Shown piece after piece: positions 1 to 7,757 of a stretch of 64,000 nt of DNA. The DNA comes from Aureispira sp. CCB-QB1 (GTDB taxonomy: Bacteria; Bacteroidota; Bacteroidia; Chitinophagales; Saprospiraceae). The stretch covers positions 62,001 to 126,000 of the forward strand of contig NZ_JHBV01000041.1 in NCBI RefSeq assembly GCF_000724545.1, given 5' to 3'. The notes below the pieces were generated by a model. The model made no database searches. It had not been told where the DNA came from and saw nothing but the letters and a program-made list of their open reading frames with translations. Numbering within the stretch: the first letter of the stretch is position 1; the number at the start of each line of letters is the position of its first letter. The position numbers and the translations under genes are program-made.

Positions 1-440
1 TGTGGATACAAACAGATAGCAAAAATGAGAAACCCAAACGTTACAAACAATTTAAAGTGAAACGGTTCTTGGAAGAGCCTATTATTTTCCCTAAAAACCA
101 ACGTATTTTCACTGTAATTTTAGTCATTGCTCAAGTGCTATTTCTCCTACAAGAAGAACGCTTGGGAGAAGCTTTTGAACGAGTGGAGCGCCTAAAAGGG
201 TATTCTACGCGTTTATTAAAGCAAGAGGAGCACTATAGAATTACTCAGTTTGTCCGTTTGTTGCAACAATTAGCAAAGGCACATTTTGATTACAAGAAAA
301 TTGGAGTCCACCAAAAATACGTAGATCGTCTAAAAGAGTCTTCCATCAAATATAGAAACTCCCCCAATGAATTGGAAATTATCCCTTATACACATTTGTG
401 GGAGATGATTTTAGATATTACCAATTACGAAAATAGTTAA
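1..440 (+). CDS. Unrecognised protein, C-terminal part only (5' end outside window)
   Basis: The frame is open from base 3 to the stop at 440, with no stop upstream, so the gene enters from the left edge. The only start-like codon inside is a GTG at 57, but the peptide before it (rich in K, Q and R) reads on smoothly, so I treat this as a 3' fragment. The visible part is mostly helical with many Leu, Glu and Arg residues (for example LLQEERLGEAFERVERL), which suits a helical-repeat or scaffold protein. I do not recognise the family. It ends 6 bases before the next gene, so it is probably co-transcribed with that gene and the glycosyltransferase behind it. Confidence 0.7.
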   Translation, partial: WIQTDSKNEKPKRYKQFKVKRFLEEPIIFPKNQRIFTVILVIAQVLFLLQEERLGEAFERVERLKGYSTRLLKQEEHYRITQFVRLLQQLAKAHFDYKKIGVHQKYVDRLKESSIKYRNSPNELEIIPYTHLWEMILDITNYENS

Positions 441-446
441 GAATTT

Positions 447-986
447 ATGGAAGTGACAATTGAAAACATACATCAATGGGCTTATGATGAAAATCTACAT
501 TTTAAGAATCAAGATGAAGCTTCTTCTTTCTATAATCCAACATATATTCCGACATTAGTTGAACTAGCAGGGAAAAAGGATTGCCCCAAACAGGAACGAA
601 TTCAATCTATACTAGAATCTTATATCCAAGAGAGTTTTTTAAAACGAAAGACAGAGGTTCTAAAAGAGATCAACGGAAAGCTACAAGAAATAAAGCCTTT
701 TTTAAATACCCAGTGGTTGGTTTTATGGTTTGTTAATTTTCAATATATTTACAATATTTATCAAACTCCACAGCGTTTAACAACTGCTGCTTGTGATAAG
801 ATTGCTCATGACTTACTAATTGGTCATTTTACACAGCGAACGTTCAAAAAACACGGTCCCTTAAAAGATGGCGCTTTGGAATATAGTGCAGAAGCAACTC
901 CTTTTAAGCTTTACCTGTATATCCATCCAGTTGATGGCTTGTGGCGAACTTCTAAATACCTTCGTTTGTTAAAATTCGACCAATAG
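447..986 (+). CDS. Unrecognised 179-residue protein in a glycosyltransferase operon
   Basis: A complete ORF with an ATG start 6 bases after the previous stop and 2 bases before the next start, so it is very likely the middle gene of a three-gene unit. It has no signal peptide and no clear membrane segment; residues near 90-110 are aromatic-rich (LVLWFVNFQYIYNIY). The C-terminal half contains KHGPLKDGALEYSAEATPF. I do not recognise a family. Packing with a family 2 glycosyltransferase suggests a part in glycan or surface-polymer work, but that rests on context alone. Confidence 0.75.
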   Translation: MEVTIENIHQWAYDENLHFKNQDEASSFYNPTYIPTLVELAGKKDCPKQERIQSILESYIQESFLKRKTEVLKEINGKLQEIKPFLNTQWLVLWFVNFQYIYNIYQTPQRLTTAACDKIAHDLLIGHFTQRTFKKHGPLKDGALEYSAEATPFKLYLYIHPVDGLWRTSKYLRLLKFDQ

Positions 987-988
987 AC

Positions 989-1996
989 ATGAACGAATCC
1001 CTTGTTAGTATTTTAATGCCCGTTCGCAACACAGCTCCTTTTTTGGAAGAATGTTTGGATTCTATTCGAGAGCAAACGTATAAAAACTGGGAATTAATTG
1101 CCATTGAAGACCATTCTATAGACAAGAGTTGGTATATTTTACAAAAGTATGCATCATTAGACCATCGAATAAAAGTTTATCAAAATAAAGGCAAGGGTAT
1201 CATTGCTGCCCTGAGAATGGCTTACCAATATTCCAAAGGTTTTTTTGTTACTCGAATGGACTCTGATGACAAAATGCCTCCTAAAAAAATAGAAATATTA
1301 CAGGCTCAACTCCATCAAGCAGGACCTGGGCATTTGGCAACTGGCTTAGTAGAGTATTTTAGTGAACAAGCTTTAGGAAATGGCTATTTACGCTATGCCG
1401 AATGGTTAAACAAACTTACTCGGGAAGGAAGTAATTTTCAAGAAATTTATAAAGAATGTGTCATTCCTTCTCCTTGTTGGATGGTATTCAAAACAGATTT
1501 AGATGCTGCTGGAGCATTTGCGCCAGATCGATATCCCGAAGATTACGATTTATGTTTTCGATTTTATCAACAAGGCTTAACCTGTTTGGCTTCTAATCAT
1601 ATATTGCACTATTGGCGCGATTCAGAAGGTCGCACATCTAGACATGACCCTAATTATGCTGATAATAATTTTTTGGATATCAAGCTAGACTATTTCTTAG
1701 CATTAGACTATGATCGCACCCGCCCATTGATAGTCTGGGGTGCTGGCAAAAAAGGAAAATCCATTGCCCACAAGCTTATCGACCAACGTGTTTCTTTTAC
1801 TTGGATTTGTAATAACAGTAATAAAATAGGCAAAGATATTTATGGCCAACGGCTGTATCCCGTGCAGGAGCTCTCCAACTTAAAGCAACCCCAAGTGATC
1901 ATCGCTATTGCTCAACCTGATGCACAATTCTCTATTCGAACAATATTAAAAGAGCAGCACCTAAAAATTAAAGATGATTTCTTTTTCTTTGCATAA
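989..1996 (+). CDS. Family 2 glycosyltransferase with C-terminal Rossmann-like domain
   Basis: Predicted to move a sugar from a nucleotide-sugar donor to an acceptor at the cytoplasmic side. The N-terminal GT-A fold starts with VSILMPVRNTAPFLEECLDS. A DSDD metal-binding motif lies near residue 92 (TRMDSDDKMPP), followed by the acceptor-side region PEDYDLCFRFYQQG. The last ~90 residues are unusual: RPLIVWGAGKKGKSIAHKL starts a GxGxxG nucleotide-binding motif, and the rest looks like the small Rossmann domain that some sugar-processing enzymes carry. No membrane segment is seen. It is the third gene of a compact unit. The GT2 call is firm; donor, acceptor and tail function are unknown. Confidence 0.9.
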   Translation: MNESLVSILMPVRNTAPFLEECLDSIREQTYKNWELIAIEDHSIDKSWYILQKYASLDHRIKVYQNKGKGIIAALRMAYQYSKGFFVTRMDSDDKMPPKKIEILQAQLHQAGPGHLATGLVEYFSEQALGNGYLRYAEWLNKLTREGSNFQEIYKECVIPSPCWMVFKTDLDAAGAFAPDRYPEDYDLCFRFYQQGLTCLASNHILHYWRDSEGRTSRHDPNYADNNFLDIKLDYFLALDYDRTRPLIVWGAGKKGKSIAHKLIDQRVSFTWICNNSNKIGKDIYGQRLYPVQELSNLKQPQVIIAIAQPDAQFSIRTILKEQHLKIKDDFFFFA

Positions 1997-2210
1997 AGAC
2001 AACGGTTTATTCAATTAAAGCCTAATAGCATTAAAATTTTCCTTAGAGTTTGTCTATCTTCGTTTTAGAAAACAAATTTTAATACAGCACAAATCATAAA
2101 AAGACTGCTAAATTTATAAAATATCGTTCTTAAAATCGTATTTTATCTTTTAGTCATCCTTTTATTTTGTGTAAAGAATATTATTAACTACTCGAAATCC
2201 TCACAAATAG

Positions 2211-2600
2211 ATGGATTATCATACAAAAGAATTTACATACAAGCTCCGACCCGATGACATTATAGAAATTTCCATGCGAAAAGATTTTGAAGGCAATTTA
2301 GTTTTAGAGGAAGTGGAGGAAAATTTGCGTATTTTAGATGAGGTTATTGGAGGCAAACCCAAAGGAATTATATTGCATTTTCCTGAAAAATATGTCAAAA
2401 AAGAAGTTCTAAAACAATATACAGAACCTCCTAAACATGTTGTAGCACGAGCCTTTTTAACTCAATCCTTTGCATCCAAATTGATTGGCAATCTTTACCT
2501 AACTCTAATACAACGTTTCATAAAAGAAAATATACCTTCTAAAATTTTTAGCAAAAAGCAAGAAGCTATAGAATGGTTGACAAAAGAACTCAACAATTAG
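2211..2600 (+). CDS. STAS-like (DUF7793-type) protein, paralogue 1 of 3
   Basis: A 129-residue soluble protein and the first of three tandem paralogues. All three share a start like M-x-Y-x-TKE, a central KYVKKEVLK, then an S-F/Y-x-SKLIGN block and an end like P-x-K-x-F...WLxKxL. That end pattern matches the SpoIIAA/STAS-like DUF7793 family, common in Bacteroidota, where the proteins are small alpha/beta domains with no proven role. No phosphorylatable serine of the SpoIIAA type can be pointed to with confidence. A degenerate Bacteroidota -7 box (TATCTTCG) sits at 2055-2062. The family call is by pattern memory. Confidence 0.75.
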   Translation: MDYHTKEFTYKLRPDDIIEISMRKDFEGNLVLEEVEENLRILDEVIGGKPKGIILHFPEKYVKKEVLKQYTEPPKHVVARAFLTQSFASKLIGNLYLTLIQRFIKENIPSKIFSKKQEAIEWLTKELNN

Positions 2601-2721
2601 CAGCGCAATTTTTGTAGCAAGTATTTAAAACAATTATTTAACTCCTTACTTTTGTTTTCACCCCCCAAAGCACATTTATACTATTTAACTTTATAAGTGT
2701 GGCATGATTGATAAACAATAA

Positions 2722-2790
2722 AAAGTTTACCTCTTGAGATCGCCAATGTAATTGATTATAATACTATTACGCGGTTTCAACAAACTATTA
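2722..2790 (+). repeat. Degenerate copy of the TAGTTCGTTG-family intergenic repeat
   Basis: The stretch AAAGTTTAC...GAGATCGC...ATTACGCGGTTTCAACAAAC keeps the right-hand end of the repeat seen in full at 50321-50433 and 58975-59224 (TACTGCGTGGTTTCAACGAAC). The left inverted end is lost. It fills most of the gap between the first and second STAS-like paralogues. Confidence 0.6.
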
Positions 2791-2848
2791 CTAGACGAAT
2801 ATCCCTTTTTGTAAACTTTTGCTAAGTTGGCAAATAAATATAAATATG

Positions 2849-3247
2849 ATGGAATACAACACCAAAGAGATGCATGTTGCAGTGCATTCAAACGGAATTC
2901 TAGAGTTACGTCCTGCTCCAGGTTATAATGGAACCTTGACTATGGAAGAAGTTGATAATAATATAGCTGCGTTGAAAAAAGCATTGAACAATCAACCTGG
3001 CGCTACTTTAATTTACTCTTCGGGTATGTACGTCAAAAAAGATGTCCTAAAACGATATACCGACACAGGGCTTCCTATTGTTGCTACAGCTCTGATAGCA
3101 GATTCATTTGCCTCTAGGTTGGTAGGAAATTTATTTCTGACACTTAGAAAACGGATGGATGCTAGCCAACGTCCTACCAAGATTTTTGCAGAGCGTTCAG
3201 AAGCTATTAAATGGTTGGAAAAACAACTTTCGTTAGCCAAAAAATAA
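2849..3247 (+). CDS. STAS-like (DUF7793-type) protein, paralogue 2 of 3
   Basis: The second tandem paralogue, 132 residues from the ATG at 2849. I chose this start because MEYNTKE aligns with MDYHTKE and MRYKTKE in the neighbours. An adjacent ATG at 2846 and a TTG at 2819 are also in frame. It has the shared central block MYVKKDVLKRY, then SFASRLVGNLFLTLRKR and the end PTKIFAERSEAIKWLEKQL. It lies 6 bases before paralogue 3, so these two are surely co-transcribed. It is presumably a small cytoplasmic STAS-like domain; function unknown. Confidence 0.75.
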   Translation: MEYNTKEMHVAVHSNGILELRPAPGYNGTLTMEEVDNNIAALKKALNNQPGATLIYSSGMYVKKDVLKRYTDTGLPIVATALIADSFASRLVGNLFLTLRKRMDASQRPTKIFAERSEAIKWLEKQLSLAKK

Positions 3248-3253
3248 AGCAAT

Positions 3254-3646
3254 ATGCGGTACAAAACTAAAGAAATAACTATTATCTCGTACCCTAATGC
3301 CATCTTGGAAATATCCATAAATAAAGAAGTTCAGGGAGTTTTGACATTGGAGGAAGTAGAGAATAACTTAAATACACTCCACAAAGCAGCCAACGGCAAC
3401 ACTGTAGCTACTCTAATTCATGTTTCAAATACTTATATCAAAAAAGAAGTCTTGCGACATTATGCTGATGTAGAATTTATCGTTGCTACAGTTCTCTTGG
3501 TCAACTCTTACCCTTCTAAATTGATTGGGAATATTTTCTTAAGCATTGTATCTCGTTTCAACACCAGACAAGTTCCTACCAAACTATTTACAAGCAAAGA
3601 AAAAGGTATTCAATGGTTGGAAAAACAGTTGGCGTTGCTAAAGTAA
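3254..3646 (+). CDS. STAS-like (DUF7793-type) protein, paralogue 3 of 3
   Basis: The third tandem paralogue, 130 residues, starting 6 bases after paralogue 2. It keeps YIKKEVLRHY, SYPSKLIGNIFLSIVSR and the end PTKLFTSKEKGIQWLEKQL, so the fold is intact. The N-terminal half has drifted most (ITIISYPNAILEISINKEV). The three copies differ enough to be an old duplication rather than a recent one. No known partner (PP2C phosphatase, anti-sigma kinase) is adjacent, so an anti-sigma-antagonist role cannot be inferred from context. Confidence 0.75.
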   Translation: MRYKTKEITIISYPNAILEISINKEVQGVLTLEEVENNLNTLHKAANGNTVATLIHVSNTYIKKEVLRHYADVEFIVATVLLVNSYPSKLIGNIFLSIVSRFNTRQVPTKLFTSKEKGIQWLEKQLALLK

Positions 3647-3693
3647 ATCTTAAAAAAAACGAACTCTTACACTACAAAACGAACTAATATTGC

Positions 3694-3701
3694 TATTTTT
3701 G
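3694..3701 (+). promoter_or_regulatory. Bacteroidota -7 box upstream of cmk
   Basis: TATTTTTG is an exact match to the Bacteroidota primary-sigma -7 consensus TAnnTTTG. It would place the transcript start near 3708, about 60 bases before the preferred cmk start at 3769. No clear TTTG is found at the -33 distance. Confidence 0.5.
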
Positions 3702-3768
3702 TGTACGATATTAAGAATAATCGTTTAAGGAAATGCTTCATTTCTCAAAAAATCACAAAGCTCTTTTC

Positions 3769-4476
3769 ATGGAAACTTCTAAAATTACGATTGCTGTTGA
3801 TGGCTTCGCAGCCTGCGGCAAAAGTACACTAGCTAAAGCACTTGCCAAAAAATTAGGATATGTTTACGTCGATTCTGGCGCTATGTATCGTGCTGTTACG
3901 CTTTATTTTTTAGATCACAATATAGACATTGAAAATCCAGCTTCGGTAGAAGAAGCGTTGCAAAACATTAACATTCACTTTGAAAACATTGAAGGTAAAA
4001 ATCATACTTTTTTAAATGGCGAAGACGTAGAAGATGCCATTAGAACCATGCGCGTTTCTAACTTTGTAAGCCCCGTTGCCACGATCTCTGCGGTACGCAA
4101 AGCTATGGTTAAGCTTCAACAAGCTATGGGTGCCAAAGGTGGGATCGCAATGGATGGTCGTGATATCGGAACGGTTGTTTTTAAGGATGCCGAACTAAAA
4201 CTCTTTCTAACAGCTTCCATCGAAGAACGGACACGCAGAAGGTTAGCAGAATGGCAAAGTAAGGGAATAACAGATATTTCTCCTGAAGAAGTAGAAAAAA
4301 ACCTACGCACACGTGATCACATTGACTCTACTAGAGCAGATAGCCCTCTTTGTCAAGCAGAAGATGCCATCGAGATTGACAATAGCTTGCTCACTCCTAC
4401 CGAACAATTGGAATTTGCACTTCAACTTTCAAAAGACATCATCGAAAAAAAGGCTATGGGATTAGTGACTAACTAA
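3769..4476 (+). CDS. cmk: Cytidylate kinase
   Basis: Phosphorylates CMP and dCMP with ATP in pyrimidine nucleotide recycling; cytoplasmic. The P-loop is GFAACGKSTLAK near the N-terminus, followed by VDSGAMYRAVT for the nucleotide-monophosphate site. MDGRDIGTVVF is the typical Cmk substrate motif, and RTRRRLAEW lies in the lid region. I prefer the ATG at 3769 (METSKITIAVDG): the in-frame ATG at 3733 adds 12 residues not typical of the family, and the -7 box fits the shorter form. Length 235 residues is normal. A strong terminator follows the gene. Confidence 0.95.
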   Translation: METSKITIAVDGFAACGKSTLAKALAKKLGYVYVDSGAMYRAVTLYFLDHNIDIENPASVEEALQNINIHFENIEGKNHTFLNGEDVEDAIRTMRVSNFVSPVATISAVRKAMVKLQQAMGAKGGIAMDGRDIGTVVFKDAELKLFLTASIEERTRRRLAEWQSKGITDISPEEVEKNLRTRDHIDSTRADSPLCQAEDAIEIDNSLLTPTEQLEFALQLSKDIIEKKAMGLVTN

Positions 4477-4563
4477 TCCTTCTAGTTTATCAACCATTTA
4501 TTTTATTATTGTAATTGGCTGCATTGTAGTGTAGTTTCAACGAGTCAGTATTAAATAGAATCG

Positions 4564-4597
4564 GCATTTTAGTAGAGTACTACTAAAATGCTTTTTT
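4564..4597 (+). terminator. Rho-independent terminator after cmk
   Basis: A perfect 12-bp stem GCATTTTAGTAG/CTACTAAAATGC with loop AGTA is followed by six T. It lies 88 bases after the cmk stop. Confidence 0.85.
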
Positions 4598-4650
4598 GCT
4601 TGCAGGAAACAAACTTCAAATCGTAACAACGATCTACCAAATAATGACCA

Positions 4651-5199
4651 TTATTCTTCTTCAAATATACCTGTCTCAAAACCATCCAAACTCGTTGTAT
4701 TTTTTTCTTTCCAATAACTTTTAATTTTTGCCCTTCCCTTTTTTTCTGCCCAATTTCTTAAAATGCTCCTTTCTTCTTTGAAATCCATCAAAGGTACCGC
4801 ATACCCACAGGATGTTTGCACCAAATCTAGGTCCAGCACAATAATTTGACGCGTTCCTACATCGGCAGGAAAACAATCAATGTACTGATGAAAAACTTCG
4901 TCTCGTTCATGATAAGCCTTTGCTTGACCATACAAGCGTAAGATAAGAGGTTTGCCTTCAAAAGCACAAAACATAATAGTCATTCGGCTATTTTCTAATA
5001 AATGCGCAGCCGTTTCATTGCCACTTCCCGTCAAGTTCAGCCACACAATACGCTTCCCATCAATTACTCGAAACGTATCCATCCCTTTTGGGGATACATT
5101 GACATGTCCTTCTTTTCTTGCTGTTCCTACAAAAAATAGTTTTTGTTTTTTAATAAATTCTATGAGCTCTTGGTTCAATTCTTTTAGTAATGTTGCCAT
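4651..5199 (-). CDS. PPOX-class pyridoxamine 5'-phosphate oxidase-like flavoprotein
   Basis: A member of the split-barrel FMN-binding superfamily. Visible family features are the N-terminal helix, LFFVGTARKEGHVNVSPKG (strand-turn with the SPKG flavin-phosphate region) and GSGNETAAHLLENSRMTIMF. The C-terminal part, with CGYAVPLMDFKEERSILRNW, is typical of the PPOX subgroup often annotated only by superfamily. Substrate is unknown; such proteins may reduce small organic molecules. The start is the ATG at 5199; a TTG two codons upstream is less likely. It shares direction with the kinase gene upstream (22 bases apart), so the two could be co-transcribed. Confidence 0.85.
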   Translation of the reverse strand: MATLLKELNQELIEFIKKQKLFFVGTARKEGHVNVSPKGMDTFRVIDGKRIVWLNLTGSGNETAAHLLENSRMTIMFCAFEGKPLILRLYGQAKAYHERDEVFHQYIDCFPADVGTRQIIVLDLDLVQTSCGYAVPLMDFKEERSILRNWAEKKGRAKIKSYWKEKNTTSLDGFETGIFEEE

Positions 5200-5221
5200 T
5201 TTCAACGATTTACATTAGAAG

Positions 5222-7261
5222 TTATAAAATATCCTGTTTTTTTGCCTCCTTTTTGATCAAATCAATAGATCTAGAGCAATTTTTAACAAAAGACATTTCT
5301 AAATTTAATAAAGTTTTATTGTATCTTTCCTTCTTTGCTAACAAGTCATCTTCCAATTTTGACAATCGAAGACGAATACTTTGCCGTAGCACCTTTATCT
5401 GATTATTAGCACTATTTTCAATTTCATACAGCTGCTCAATATAATGCTTGACAGAGGTATGAAGTATTTTTTTTTGATGTTCGTAAGTATTCTTTGCTAC
5501 GTTTTTCTGATTTTTAATAGCATCAATAATGACTTGGCGTTCCCTTATAAAGCGAATTTCTTCTTTTGCCTTTTCTTCTACTTTTCGAGTCGGTTTTATT
5601 AGATTGTCTATTCGATTTAATATCTCATAGTGTGTATTCTCTAGTGCTTCCCATCTAGGCTGATAACGAGCATCTATTGTTGCAATTTGTTGCAAATACC
5701 CTTCTTCTAAATCTTGTTGCTGTGTGGGTAAATATTTATTCTCTAGAAAGCGTTGTTTACGACTTGCCGTTTTTCCTATAAAAGCCTTCCACAAAGGTTG
5801 TGTATTTTGATTTTGCCGAATTTCTACGCACTTTTTTCGATACGCTTTAGACAATTGATGATACTGTTTTTGATAAAGCATTTGGCAAGCTTTCCAAGCT
5901 TCTTGATGGCTAGTAAACTCTTTTTTGTAAGATTCGTTGAATACTTTGTAACGCTGTTGCTCGCATTGATATACGTCAAAAACCTTTTGAATCTTTTGAA
6001 AAAGCAATACTTTCCACTGATCAGGAATAGCTGTCTCAGTAAATAAGTTGGTCAAAAATTCCAAGTCCTTGTCAACTTTCAAGAAATCTTTATTTGACCT
6101 TAGTTTCCAAAATCGTTTAATAGATTTCCACCAGTTATACCGTTCTTTCTTGAATTTATCCAACAGCGTAGGCAATGCAGCTTGAATCAACGGATGAAAC
6201 AAGCATTCAAAAGAATTCGTAAGCCAATCTATGTTTTCAATTTTTAATATAGGGGCATATATTTTTAAAACATCGTCTCCTAACGGAGTCATTAACTCTT
6301 CATCTTGTCCTTGTTCATTTCCAAAAACCAAGCACCAATCTTCAGCACTAGGACGCATACGCTCATTTTTAACCCCTTGTATAAAACAAAGATTAAATAA
6401 ATATTGCAAAGCAATTGGAAAATGATCAAATGCTCTGTGCAATGAAGGTATTGCCGAAAAATAGGTCTGTTGATTGGGATTATGTACATACAGACCATGT
6501 TTTAGTTTTTCTCCCAAGCCATTAGCGTCTTTAAATTGTCCCTTGGTCGTAGCAGCAAATGGATGGATACCCAATAAAATTTTATAAAAAACAACCGCCA
6601 TACTAAAGGCATCCCAACTAATAGGCAATGCTTTAGAACTACGCTGCAAAGCATGGAACTCTGGCGGTGCAAATTCTGGGGTTGCCATCGCTGCTGGAAA
6701 AAGTATTTGCTCCCCTCTTATAACTTCAATAGAATCCATATCTACCAAAGCAACCAGCCCATTGGATTGGATCAAAATATTATCAGGCTTCAAATCAACC
6801 ATTACATACTTTCCCGTTTGATGAATATGATACAAGGCAACAGCAATGTTAAAACATACTTTTTGTCTCAAAGCTAAAGCTCCTTCTGTTCCTAATTCAA
6901 AACGTTGCCATTTTGTAGGGAGATGCCTTGGCAATTTGGGTGTTACTAAAATCTCTAACAACTCGCCTTCGACTTTTGGCATCAAAAACCCAACAAAACG
7001 TTGCTGCATTTCCAATATGGCAACGGGCCAACTAATTAATTGCCCTTGGGTATTATTATCAAAAATAGGTGGGTTTTCTATCAAGTATCGCAACTTATGT
7101 TGCCGTTGCTTGGTTCTCTTATTAGAATGATAAATCTTGGCGACTAAGTGAACGTATTCTTGAGGCTGAAGGACTTTGTACAAACACCCTTCTCCTCCTT
7201 GTGCAAAAGGAGTTGCATTCAGTATTAAAATAACATGGTTAGTTGCATTCCAAACTTTCAC
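5222..7261 (-). CDS. Protein kinase-like protein with long C-terminal coiled coil
   Basis: An N-terminal eukaryotic-type kinase fold. The Gly-rich loop is GGEG (residues 22-25) and the ATP-binding lysine is K42 in VAKIYH. The catalytic loop VMVDLKPDN carries D156, K158 and N161, and the metal-binding position is D174 in VDMDS, so the usual DFG reads DMD. An APPE near 197-200 closes the activation segment. From about residue 380 to 679 the chain is highly charged and helical and should form a coiled coil. The start codon is GTG. The layout resembles kinase proteins found with tellurite/TerY-type modules, but no PP2C phosphatase or vWA protein is adjacent. Target unknown. Confidence 0.8.
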   Translation of the reverse strand: MKVWNATNHVILILNATPFAQGGEGCLYKVLQPQEYVHLVAKIYHSNKRTKQRQHKLRYLIENPPIFDNNTQGQLISWPVAILEMQQRFVGFLMPKVEGELLEILVTPKLPRHLPTKWQRFELGTEGALALRQKVCFNIAVALYHIHQTGKYVMVDLKPDNILIQSNGLVALVDMDSIEVIRGEQILFPAAMATPEFAPPEFHALQRSSKALPISWDAFSMAVVFYKILLGIHPFAATTKGQFKDANGLGEKLKHGLYVHNPNQQTYFSAIPSLHRAFDHFPIALQYLFNLCFIQGVKNERMRPSAEDWCLVFGNEQGQDEELMTPLGDDVLKIYAPILKIENIDWLTNSFECLFHPLIQAALPTLLDKFKKERYNWWKSIKRFWKLRSNKDFLKVDKDLEFLTNLFTETAIPDQWKVLLFQKIQKVFDVYQCEQQRYKVFNESYKKEFTSHQEAWKACQMLYQKQYHQLSKAYRKKCVEIRQNQNTQPLWKAFIGKTASRKQRFLENKYLPTQQQDLEEGYLQQIATIDARYQPRWEALENTHYEILNRIDNLIKPTRKVEEKAKEEIRFIRERQVIIDAIKNQKNVAKNTYEHQKKILHTSVKHYIEQLYEIENSANNQIKVLRQSIRLRLSKLEDDLLAKKERYNKTLLNLEMSFVKNCSRSIDLIKKEAKKQDIL

Positions 7262-7757
7262 TAAACAGATGTTTTAAGGCTTAAAGTAGCTAAGTGCCCT
7301 GCAAAGTATTTATCTAATATTTTTTCTGAACGATTATTTAAGCAAACCTTTTATCTACGTTTTAGCACAAAAAAAAGAGATTCTAAAAAAAATAAGGCTA
7401 CAAATAATCGACTAATTAATAGAAAATGTACCTTTGTGGCAAGATAGAGACTTATTGACATTATATTAGCGATGTACTAATATTAATATGGTGTAGCTTT
7501 CCTTTGTTTTTTATAAAAAAAATCAAAAAAACACCTTTGTATTAAACTCGCTGCCAGCTCTTTAAACATTTTCAATCAGCTACGCAGCATTCATACAATA
7601 AATTGATGCAAGTTAGCTACGCTGTTACTATATGATTTTCACAAAGTAATATACTATAAAAGTAATCAAAAAAAATGGAGACAGTAGTTTTAGTTATCGT
7701 CAGGTTTTGTAATAATTAAAACTACGCTACTATTCACACATAAAACTTACTCAAATT
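7262..7757. other. Intergenic region between divergent kinase and lpdA genes
   Basis: About 500 AT-rich bases with no ORF of note. TACCTTTG at 7429-7436 matches the -7 consensus TAnnTTTG and could serve lpdA with a long leader. Bases 7578-7650 hold scattered words of the intergenic repeat family (CAGCTACGCAGCATTCAT and GTTAGCTACGCTGTTACTA), so this is a decayed repeat copy. Nothing else is recognisable. Confidence 0.5.
7429..7436 (+). promoter_or_regulatory. Possible -7 box upstream of lpdA
   Basis: TACCTTTG matches TAnnTTTG exactly. It is over 300 bases upstream of the ATG, so the leader would be long. No convincing -33 element is seen. Confidence 0.3.

Noticed and set aside
2211-3646. Toxin-antitoxin or CRISPR-associated small gene array
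   Set aside because: The three genes are paralogues of one STAS-like family, with no toxin motif and no direct-repeat/spacer pattern near them.
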